Source of the DNA: Candidatus Sulfopaludibacter sp. SbA3
Lineage (GTDB): Bacteria > Acidobacteriota > Vicinamibacteria > Vicinamibacterales > UBA2999
NCBI GenBank assembly: GCA_945903265.1
Contig: CAMDNQ010000029.1
Span: forward strand, 1 to 36,101
Length of the DNA: 36,101 nucleotides
Direction of reading: 5' to 3'
The notes beneath the pieces were generated by a model. The model worked only from the letters and a program-made list of their open reading frames with translations, ran no database searches and was not told where the DNA came from. Positions within the stretch are counted from its first letter, which is position 1. Each line of letters begins with the position of its first letter. Below are positions 1-6,519 of the stretch, piece by piece. The position numbers and the translations under genes were made by a program.

Positions 1-103
1 TCTTGCCTTCGTCCAAGACCAGCCGGACGGCGCCGGCGATGAACTCTTCGGTGAACTGCCGCCTGGCTCGCCGTCCACGCTTGTCTGATCCCATTCTGGC
101 CAT
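1..103 (-). CDS. IS3-family transposase OrfA, N-terminal part
   Basis: The minus strand from the ATG at 103 reads MARMGSDKRGRRARRQFTEE and continues FIAGAVRLVLDEGK before leaving the window. This basic start followed by a FTEEFIxxAVRLV segment is the classical N-terminus of IS3-family OrfA, the helix-turn-helix protein that works with OrfB (the DDE transposase, normally produced by -1 frameshifting). Only 34 codons are present. The OrfB part and the other IS end lie outside the window, so whether the element is intact cannot be judged. It lies in the same orientation as the ATPase gene it interrupts. Confidence 0.8.
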   Translation of the reverse strand, partial: MARMGSDKRGRRARRQFTEEFIAGAVRLVLDEGK

Positions 104-148
104 CGTATCCGCCCTTCGGAAGATGTCCACGGAATCGGATCAAGCTCA
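1..148 (-). mobile_element. IS3-family insertion sequence, left end only
   Basis: The element comprises the OrfA start plus about 45 bp of leader. IS3-family ends normally begin with TGA. On the minus strand two candidate termini are seen, TGAGCTTGATCC (outer base 148) and TGATCCGATTCC (outer base 142), followed by the GTGGACATCTTCC stretch often found at such ends. Beyond 148 the reading frame of an unrelated ATPase begins, which supports the boundary. The exact base and the target duplication cannot be settled without the other end. Confidence 0.6.
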
Positions 149-465
149 ACCTTGTGATCTGTGTCCAGAGTCAGGAACGCGGCGAAGTTGTCCTCGTTGA
201 AGCCAACGCCGTTGTCAGTCACGGCAAACCCAATAATCTCTCCCTTGGGCGATGGTTCCCGCCGCTTGGAATCGTCTTCAGCCAATTTCGGTTGGGCAGG
301 CCCGCGTTCAATCACTACCCGAATCCGGGTTGATTCCGACGGCACCCGTGCTTCTTCAAGGGCGTGAATGGAATTGACTACGGCCTCGAAGACCGGGAGC
401 AGGCCATGCGACAGCGGAAGCGACGTGTTCCTGAGTCGCCCGTGGAGATTTGTGCCGACGTTCAT
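149..465 (-). pseudogene. GHKL-type ATP-binding protein, N-terminal fragment interrupted by the IS
   Basis: From the ATG at 465 the minus strand encodes about 105 residues. They include LLPVFEAVVNSIHALEEA, a GHKL N-box (E and N coordinating Mg-ATP), and VTDNGVGFNEDNFAAF, a G1 box with the DNGVGF core. The family resemblance is to stand-alone Hsp90/histidine-kinase-like ATPases (HATPase_c_3 type) that occur in bacterial defence and mobile regions. The frame reaches FLTLDTDHKV and then runs into the IS end. The G2 box and the rest are missing, so the gene is disrupted. GC and codon choice look lower than in the che operon. A perfect palindrome lies 14 bp before the start codon. Its function is unknown. 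Confidence 0.7.
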
Positions 466-478
466 AAGCCTTTCACAT

Positions 479-497
479 TGTCCGCGCTATGCGGACA
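479..497. promoter_or_regulatory. TGTCCGC-N5-GCGGACA palindrome upstream of the ATPase fragment
   Basis: This is a perfect 7+7 bp inverted repeat with a 5-bp centre, ending 14 bp upstream of the ATG at 465. Its size and position fit an operator or a small stem-loop in the leader. The half-site TGTCCGC also appears twice as a direct repeat at 33718-33724 and 33729-33735 in the right-hand mobile region. No regulator is identified. Confidence 0.4.
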
Positions 498-553
498 GCC
501 GAGGTCAGACGGGCGAAGAGTCCTAAACTTGGGGGCGGCCCTCTTCAGAACTG

Positions 554-1963
554 CTATACCGTGAAGACCTTCAGAACCTCGTCGCCGTAATGGTTGATTA
601 CCTTCACCGCGATCGCAGCGTCAGCCGACGACACCGCCGCGACCGCCGCGCCTGCATCGACGAGCGTGCGCGTCGCAATTTCGACGGCATCCTGGTCGTC
701 GTCCACGACGATGACGCGGATGCCCGCGAGGCTGCCGACGGTGACCGGGCTCACATCGGGCGCCGCGTCACTCGGCAGAGCGCGCGCGGAGGCGGCGCGG
801 CTGGGCAGCAGGATCGTAAATGTCGTACCGGTGCCGGCTCCCCCGCTGTCGACTGCCACCGTGCCGCCATGCAGCTCCACGAGATCCTTCACGAGGGCGA
901 GGCCGATGCCCAGCCCCCCGTGACGCCGCGATGACGAGGGATCGGCTTGCTTGAAGCGTTCGAATACGGCTGGCATGAATGCCGCCGCGATGCCGTGCCC
1001 CGTATCGGTCACGGTGAGCCGGACCATGCCCTCGGAGGTCGAGAGTTCCGCCGTCACCTGCCCTCCGGCGTCGGTGAACTTCACAGCGTTCGAGAGAAGG
1101 TTCCACACCACCTGCTGCAGCCGGTCGGCGTCGCCGGCAAGCGGCGGGAGCTGTGGCCCCAGATCCGCGATCAGGCGCACTCCCTTGCTGTCGGCGGCGG
1201 GCCGCACGACGTCGATGGCGGCCAGGACGACGGCGGTCAGATCGACTGGCCCGATGTCCAGCCTGACCTTCCCCGCCGAGATCCTCGCCATGTCGAGCAG
1301 GTCCCCGATCAGCGTGAGCTGCGCCCTGGCGTTGCGATCGATGACGTCCATCGCTCGGCGGACAAGTGCGATGTCCGGACTCTCCCGTTCGATGAGGATA
1401 TGCGCCCAGCCGAGCACGGCGTTGAGCGGTGTCCGGATCTCGTGCGACAGCGTGGCGAGGAATTCGTCCTTCACCCGCGACGCGATTTCCGCGGTGGCGA
1501 GAGCCGTCTGGGCCGCCGCAATCCGGTTGCGCAGCTCGATCTCGGTGGCGACCCGCTCCGTGCAATCCTCGACGGTCGTGATGGTGCCGACGATGACGTC
1601 GCCGTCATACAGCGGGGCGATGCGGCCACCCTGCGGCATCTGCGCCGCGCCGGCCGCCCGTGCCGCCGGAAAGATGAAGCGGTGAAGCCGCTGCGACAGC
1701 ACCTGCACCTGCCCGCGCAGCGCGCCGGCATAACGGAGGTCGAGTCCGCGTTCGCGCAGGGAGGGGCACACCTCCATGAGAGGACGCCCGACGACCTCGC
1801 TGGCTGCCAGGCCGGTCGCGGCGGCCATCCATCGATTCCAGCCCCTGATGACGAGCGCCGCATCGGTGGTGACGACGCCGTCGGTGGCATGCTCGTCCAG
1901 CCAGCGGACAATGGCTGCGTCATGCGCTGGGGCAGCACGCGCGCCAGAGGGCATCGCGGTCAT
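554..1963 (-). CDS. PAS hybrid sensor histidine kinase with truncated receiver
   Basis: 469 residues starting at the ATG that overlaps the cheC stop (ATGA). A PAS-like region (about 20-140, WLDEHATDGVVTTDAALVIR) precedes a HisKA domain with LSHEIRTPL (phospho-acceptor His174). The HATPase shows an N-box (VVWNLLSNAVKF), a G1 box (VTDTGHGI) and a G2 box (GGLGIGLALV). From about residue 415 a receiver begins (VIVVDDDQDA), but after roughly 37 residues it is replaced by KVINHYGDEVLKVFTV and a stop. The receiver therefore lacks its phospho-acceptor Asp, the Thr/Ser and the Lys. It is the last gene of the che operon and probably feeds or tunes the pathway. The kinase core looks intact; phosphorelay through its own receiver should be impossible. 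Confidence 0.85.
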   Translation of the reverse strand: MTAMPSGARAAPAHDAAIVRWLDEHATDGVVTTDAALVIRGWNRWMAAATGLAASEVVGRPLMEVCPSLRERGLDLRYAGALRGQVQVLSQRLHRFIFPAARAAGAAQMPQGGRIAPLYDGDVIVGTITTVEDCTERVATEIELRNRIAAAQTALATAEIASRVKDEFLATLSHEIRTPLNAVLGWAHILIERESPDIALVRRAMDVIDRNARAQLTLIGDLLDMARISAGKVRLDIGPVDLTAVVLAAIDVVRPAADSKGVRLIADLGPQLPPLAGDADRLQQVVWNLLSNAVKFTDAGGQVTAELSTSEGMVRLTVTDTGHGIAAAFMPAVFERFKQADPSSSRRHGGLGIGLALVKDLVELHGGTVAVDSGGAGTGTTFTILLPSRAASARALPSDAAPDVSPVTVGSLAGIRVIVVDDDQDAVEIATRTLVDAGAAVAAVSSADAAIAVKVINHYGDEVLKVFTV

Positions 1964-2610
1964 GCCTGGGCCCGCTCCCACTCCTCGACTGCTTCCAGCA
2001 GGCGGGTGAGGGACGGAACGCTCAGGATGATGACGAGGGACCCGACGACCTCGGCGTCCTGAAGCCGGAACGCGGCTGAGACCACCAGCGCATACCTCAA
2101 CTCGGAATCGACGGCGATCAGGCGGTCCAGGACCAGGTGCAGACTCGTGACGTTGATGGTCGGAACCGCGAAGGTGATCGGGAGCTCGAGCAGGTTGCCG
2201 AACGACCCCATGCACGCGTTCAGCAGGATGTTGCCTGTTTCGGTCAGCACTTCGCGTGACGATGCGTCGAGTTTCAGTGGCAGCGCAGGCTCGTCGGTCA
2301 GCAGCTCCTTCAGCCGCGAGGCCGCCATCGGCTCGAGGACGAGCAGCGCGTCGCCCGCAACGGCGCCCGTAAACGCCTGATGGACGCTTGCGACGTCGTC
2401 GCGCGCCAGCGCGTCGAGGTGGCCCGTCAGCTCGTGCATCGGGTACACCGCGACATCCGGCACGTCCAGCAGCACCCGCTTTTGCGTGAGCGTGGACAGC
2501 GCGGCCGCGGCGCGGCCGAAGCCGATATTCAACAGCTCGACGAGCGCGTCGCGCTGGACCTCGCTAAGTTGCACGAACGGCACCGGCGAGTGTCGTCGAG
2601 ACGAGAGCAA
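1960..2610 (-). CDS. cheC: CheC-type CheY-P phosphatase
   Basis: CheC proteins dephosphorylate CheY-P through a pair of D/S-x3-E-x2-N-x22-P motifs. The first is present exactly (D-A-L-V-E-L-L-N, 22 residues, P). The second reads E-V-L-T-E-T-G-N, 22 residues, P, so its catalytic Glu and Asn are kept while the leading D/S is Glu. At 216 residues it has the usual CheC length. The start is uncertain: TTG at 2610 has a GAGG 9 nt upstream, and a GTG at 2583 is the alternative; both overlap the preceding regulator. No CheD, the usual CheC partner, is seen in the window, so this is probably the only signal-termination phosphatase of the operon. Confidence 0.85.
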   Translation of the reverse strand: MLSSRRHSPVPFVQLSEVQRDALVELLNIGFGRAAAALSTLTQKRVLLDVPDVAVYPMHELTGHLDALARDDVASVHQAFTGAVAGDALLVLEPMAASRLKELLTDEPALPLKLDASSREVLTETGNILLNACMGSFGNLLELPITFAVPTINVTSLHLVLDRLIAVDSELRYALVVSAAFRLQDAEVVGSLVIILSVPSLTRLLEAVEEWERAQA

Positions 2611-2938
2611 GGATCGCTGCCTCGTCGAGCGGCTTCGTCAGGAAACCGGCCGCGCCCGCCTCGTTCGCCAGTGCGTACGACGAGCTCTGGATGTCGGCGG
2701 AGACCACAATGACGCGGGCTGCAGCGTCGAGCTCCCGCAACTTCAGGAGCACATCCAGGCCGTACATGCCCTTCATCACCAGATCGAGCAGCACGATGTC
2801 GGGCTTCGCCACGACGTAAGACTCGAGCGCGGCTATCCCGTCCTGCGCTTCGACGACCTCGTACCCGGCGGCCTCGAGGATGCCGCGGGCGCGGCGGCGC
2901 GCCACCCCCGAGTCGTCGACGATCAGCACTTTGCTCAT
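2564..2938 (-). CDS. CheY-like single-domain response regulator
   Basis: 124 residues forming a lone receiver domain: acidic pair in VLIVDDSG, phospho-acceptor Asp in IVLLDLVMKG, switch Ser in VIVVSAD, conserved Lys in FLTKPLDE. It has no output domain. It lies between cheB and cheC, starting in an ATGA overlap with cheB. With a second CheY at the head of the operon (11062-11454), the pathway has two free receivers. One may act as output and the other as phosphate sink, but the sequence does not say which. Its direct neighbour CheC is a plausible phosphatase for it. Confidence 0.88.
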   Translation of the reverse strand: MSKVLIVDDSGVARRRARGILEAAGYEVVEAQDGIAALESYVVAKPDIVLLDLVMKGMYGLDVLLKLRELDAAARVIVVSADIQSSSYALANEAGAAGFLTKPLDEAAILALVSTTLAGAVRAT

Positions 2939-4005
2939 AACTGCTCCATGATGGCGTCCGCCATCTGTTCAATCGGTACGCTCCGGTCGCTCAGTCCGGC
3001 TTCGTCCACGCAGCGCGGCATCCCGTAAACGACGCACGACTCCTCAGCTTCCGTCAGGATCCGGCCGCCGCTCGCCTTGATGGATCCCGCGCCCTGGCGG
3101 CCATCCGCCCCCATGCCCGTCATGACTACCCCCAGCACCCCCGCGCCGACAATCTCCGCAGCCGACGTGAACATCACATCGACGGACGGACGGTGCGCCG
3201 TACCCCTGGGATCCAGGTCCAGATGCGCCGCCAGCGCGGCGCCTTCGCGCCGGAACGTGAGGTGGCGTCCGGCTGGCGCCAGCAGCACGACGCCGCCGGT
3301 GACCGGGTCGCCGTCTTCCGCTTCCTTCACCCACAGCGGCGACAGGTCGTCGAGTTTCTTGGCGTACACCTCGGTGTAGCCGACCGGCATGTGCAGCACG
3401 ATCGCCACGGGGACCGGAAAGTCGGCGGCCAGCCGCGGGATCACGAGCTTGAGTCCCTGCGGCCCCCCGGTGGAAATGCCGATCAGCACGAGCTCGACGG
3501 AGGGACGCGCGGGCCACGGGCGCGACGGGCCGTGAGCCGCGCCGTTAGCCGCCGCCGGAGCGACCTTGCGTACAACGGCATGGGCGGCAGCCTGCACCTT
3601 GGCGATGAGCTCGTCTGCCATCTCGAGGAGACGATCGCTGGCGAGCGCCGTCGGCTTCTGCACGAAGTCCACCGCGCCCGCGTCGAGGGCCGCCAGCACC
3701 TGGTCGCCGGCGCTGCTCGCGACACTGACGATGATGATCGGAACGCGTCGTCGCGCCATCTGCCTATGGACGAACGTCACGCCGTTCATCTCGGGCATGT
3801 TCAGGTCGCAGATGATCACGTCCGGCAGCGTGAGATCGGCCATCTCGAGCGCCTCGCGCCCGTCCCGCGCGGTGCCGACCACTTCGATGGCCGTGCTCTT
3901 CGACAGCATGTGCGAGACGATTTTCCGGACGAACGCCGAGTCGTCCACGACGAGAACCCGGATGACGCCGGTGGTGGAGGGTGTGTCCAATATGTGTGGG
4001 GTCAT
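2935..4005 (-). CDS. cheB: Chemotaxis protein-glutamate methylesterase/deamidase
   Basis: 356 residues from the ATG overlapping the cheR stop. The receiver occupies about 15-130, with phospho-acceptor Asp67 (IICDLNMPEMNG) and FVQKP for the conserved Lys. A linker rich in Ala and Pro (about 140-168) leads to the methylesterase domain. The catalytic triad is visible: Ser178 in GISTGGP, His205 in VLHMPVGY, Asp301 in MTGMGADG. It removes methyl groups from receptor glutamates and is activated by phosphorylation from CheA. Paired with cheR directly upstream, it shows that the pathway has methylation-based adaptation. Confidence 0.95.
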   Translation of the reverse strand: MTPHILDTPSTTGVIRVLVVDDSAFVRKIVSHMLSKSTAIEVVGTARDGREALEMADLTLPDVIICDLNMPEMNGVTFVHRQMARRRVPIIIVSVASSAGDQVLAALDAGAVDFVQKPTALASDRLLEMADELIAKVQAAAHAVVRKVAPAAANGAAHGPSRPWPARPSVELVLIGISTGGPQGLKLVIPRLAADFPVPVAIVLHMPVGYTEVYAKKLDDLSPLWVKEAEDGDPVTGGVVLLAPAGRHLTFRREGAALAAHLDLDPRGTAHRPSVDVMFTSAAEIVGAGVLGVVMTGMGADGRQGAGSIKASGGRILTEAEESCVVYGMPRCVDEAGLSDRSVPIEQMADAIMEQL

Positions 4006-4880
4006 GGCTTCACGTAAATGTAGGCGCCCGCGATGTCCTGCAGCTCGAAGCGCGTGGTGAGCCGCATGAGTGATTCCGCGGCCGCGACGCAGAGAAACGC
4101 CGGGGACGGCATCGTGTCGGCAAAGCCGTCGACGACGCGCGCGACCGTCGGATGGTCGAAGTAGATGAAGAGGTTCCGGCAGAAGATCACGTCCGACCCG
4201 GCGTGGGGGGCCCTCTCGGCGCTTCGCACAGCGTTGACGCGGGTCCACGATCTGACGCGCGCGTGGAGCTCGGGTCTCACCGTCCAGTCCTTCGAGCCTT
4301 CCACGGGCTCGAAATAGCGGTCACGCAGCGCCTCCGGAAGCTGGCGAAACGCGCGCGGTCCGTAGCGCCCGGCCCTAGCTCGCCGCAGCGCTGCTTCGCT
4401 CGCGTCGCTCGCGTGCAGCTCGATCGCCGCGCGCGAGAACCATCCGGCTTCCGTCAGCGCCATCGCGATCGACAGCGGTTCCTCGCCGGACGCGCACGGG
4501 AGCGACCAGATGCGAATCGGTCCCGCGCGTCGGGCGGCGAGTAACGGAAGAATCCCGTCGGTCAGCGCGCGGAGCTGATCGGATTCGCGCCAGAAGTACG
4601 TTTCCTGGACCGCCAGCGCGTCGATCGCGTGCATCCACTCCTGCTCGGCGGCGTCGTCGTACTTGAGCAGGTAGTAATAGTCGAGCAGCGAATCGAAGCC
4701 GCACTCCAGAGCCCGGCCGCAGAGTCGATCCTGCAGGAACATGAGCCGTTCCTCGCCGTAGAACAAGCCGGTGTGGACGTGCACCAGATCCCGAAGCAGG
4801 TGGAGCGACCGTTCGGGAACGCGCATCCTGCCCACGTCGTACGGCGTCCGGCCCCGCACCCCCGCCGCGACCACAGTCAC
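4002..4880 (-). CDS. cheR: Chemotaxis protein-glutamate O-methyltransferase
   Basis: 292 residues, starting with a GTG that forms a GTGA overlap with the HEAT-gene stop. The N-terminal helical CheR_N region (about 20-95) is followed by the SAM-binding domain. Its motif I reads IWSLPCASGEEPLSIAM, close to the usual ACSTGEEPYS. Later motifs include DVIFCRNLFIYFD, the typical CRNVLIYF-type segment. It methylates receptor glutamates using S-adenosylmethionine. The N-terminus starts only shortly before the first CheR helix, and no TPR or CheW fusion is present. The likely substrate is the soluble receptor encoded two genes upstream. Confidence 0.93.
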   Translation of the reverse strand: MTVVAAGVRGRTPYDVGRMRVPERSLHLLRDLVHVHTGLFYGEERLMFLQDRLCGRALECGFDSLLDYYYLLKYDDAAEQEWMHAIDALAVQETYFWRESDQLRALTDGILPLLAARRAGPIRIWSLPCASGEEPLSIAMALTEAGWFSRAAIELHASDASEAALRRARAGRYGPRAFRQLPEALRDRYFEPVEGSKDWTVRPELHARVRSWTRVNAVRSAERAPHAGSDVIFCRNLFIYFDHPTVARVVDGFADTMPSPAFLCVAAAESLMRLTTRFELQDIAGAYIYVKP

Positions 4881-6478
4881 GAGGCGTTCCCCGGCGGGTG
4901 CGGGAACGCCGCCACGGCGCGCGCGGCGGCGGCGAGATCGGAGTCAGGCGCGTCAACGTGCACGGCCGCCGCGCGGCGGGCCGCGCCGGGGTCGAGTGCC
5001 GACAGTGTCATCAGCGATGCGATACGCACATGGGGAGCGGGGTCCTCAGCGACGATCTGCGCCAGCGCGGCGATCGCCGCCCTCCCGCCGTGCGCCGCGA
5101 GACTGTCGGCCGCGAAGTACCGCACCCAGGGATCGGTGTCGCCGAGCGCCATGACCAGCGGAGCCTCCACGGGCGCCGTGACGCCACGCAGCGCGTGCGC
5201 CGCGGCGGCGCGGTTCCGCGGCGTCTCATCGCGCAGCGCCGCCAGCAGCCGTGGAACGGCGTCGGCTTCCGCGACCGAGCGGAGGCCTTCGATGGCCGCA
5301 CGCCGGACCTCTTGATGCTCGTCCTGCAGCGCATGAAGGATCCTCGCCGGGTCCGTGTCACCCAGCAGCGACGCCGCCACCCGCACGCCACACTCACGGA
5401 CCCATCGATCGGGATCACCGAGCGCCGCGACGATGCGCGGTTCGGTCCCGGGAGCGTCGATGGCGATGACGGACGCGACGGCCTGATGCCGCACCGCCGC
5501 GCTGGCCGACGAGAAGAGCGGAAGCAATGCGCCGAGCGCGTCTGGATCCGCGATGATGGCCAGCGACGCCGCCGCCGCGATCACGAGTTCGTCATCCGCC
5601 GCGGACAGCAGGTCGACGAGCGGCGGCACCGCCCGCCGATCGCCGAGCCGTCCGAGCAGCCGCGCCGCCGCGAGCCGCGCGCCGCGCTCCCCCGTCCGCA
5701 GCCGCTCGATGACCGGTGTGACCGCTGTTTGACCAAGAGCCAGGAGGGCGTCCGCAGCGGGGTCGTCCACCGCGGGCTCGCCCAGGGCTGCCACCAGCAC
5801 CGGCAGCGCGATCTCGCCCATCCAGCCGAGCACCACGATGACCGGCCGCACAGGCTCGTGGCGCCCGACGGCCGCCTCGATCAGGCGGGCCGCGCCTGCC
5901 GCCGAGACCGCCCTGCGTGACGCGTCGATCACACGTGCCTGCGCGTCGGCGGGTTCGCAGCGCTGGCAGATTCGATCGAGTGCCGCCGCAACGCGCGCCG
6001 CCTCGGCCGAGCCCTCATTCATCAGCGCCGCCAGCGGGACCACGGCAGCCGCGTGGGCGAGATCGCCAAGCGCGTCGATCGCTGCGGGGCGCAGCTGGTC
6101 CTGCGCCAGCAGGTCGATCAGGGTCGGCAGCGCCGCGTGGTGGCCGATGCGACCGAGCGCATCAATCGCAGGAAAGGCGAGGAAGAAATCGCCGGACCTG
6201 GCAAGGTTCGCGAGTTCGGGGAGAGCTTCAACCGCGCGCATGCCGCCAAGCGCTTCCACCGCGTGAAAGCGAACGTTCGCATCGTCATCCTGCAGCGCGC
6301 GCACGAGTGCGGGAATGGCGTCGGGGACCTTTAGCTCGCCCAGTGCAAGCGCGGCCTCGATACGCATGTCCGGGGACGGATCCCCGAGCTTGACGACGAG
6401 CGCCGCCACGACGTCCCCACGTGCGGCATCGGCAGTGCCGGCGGCGCGCGTGAATGCCTGGACGGCAGCGCCGCGCAC
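4877..6478 (-). CDS. HEAT-repeat protein within the chemosensory operon
   Basis: 533 residues made almost entirely of PBS-lyase-type HEAT repeats of about 30 residues (for example DPSPDMRIEAALALGELK and DDANVRFHAVEALGGM), more than ten in all. HEAT solenoids bind other proteins; no catalytic motif is seen. The GTG at 6478 is the first standard start, but the repeat fold (DSWRVRGAAVQAF) begins upstream. The frame stays open to a CTG at 6523 that overlaps the receptor stop as CTGA, matching the cheA joint. Initiation at CTG is therefore quite possible. Sandwiched between receptor and cheR with no gaps, it is probably a scaffold or adaptor of the signalling array. That role is inferred from position only. 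Confidence 0.8.
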   Translation of the reverse strand: MRGAAVQAFTRAAGTADAARGDVVAALVVKLGDPSPDMRIEAALALGELKVPDAIPALVRALQDDDANVRFHAVEALGGMRAVEALPELANLARSGDFFLAFPAIDALGRIGHHAALPTLIDLLAQDQLRPAAIDALGDLAHAAAVVPLAALMNEGSAEAARVAAALDRICQRCEPADAQARVIDASRRAVSAAGAARLIEAAVGRHEPVRPVIVVLGWMGEIALPVLVAALGEPAVDDPAADALLALGQTAVTPVIERLRTGERGARLAAARLLGRLGDRRAVPPLVDLLSAADDELVIAAAASLAIIADPDALGALLPLFSSASAAVRHQAVASVIAIDAPGTEPRIVAALGDPDRWVRECGVRVAASLLGDTDPARILHALQDEHQEVRRAAIEGLRSVAEADAVPRLLAALRDETPRNRAAAAHALRGVTAPVEAPLVMALGDTDPWVRYFAADSLAAHGGRAAIAALAQIVAEDPAPHVRIASLMTLSALDPGAARRAAAVHVDAPDSDLAAAARAVAAFPHPPGNAS

Positions 6479-6519
6479 GCGCCAGCTGTCGGCCGCGGGG
6501 GGCCCAGTGGGGTTCGGTG

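Noticed and set aside
947-2062. 371-codon plus-strand ORF
   Set aside because: It is antisense to the hybrid kinase; no recognisable motif.
1964-2215. 84-codon N-terminal extension of the kinase frame
   Set aside because: It runs through cheC in another frame; the ATGA overlap at 1963 and the fold start support the shorter protein.
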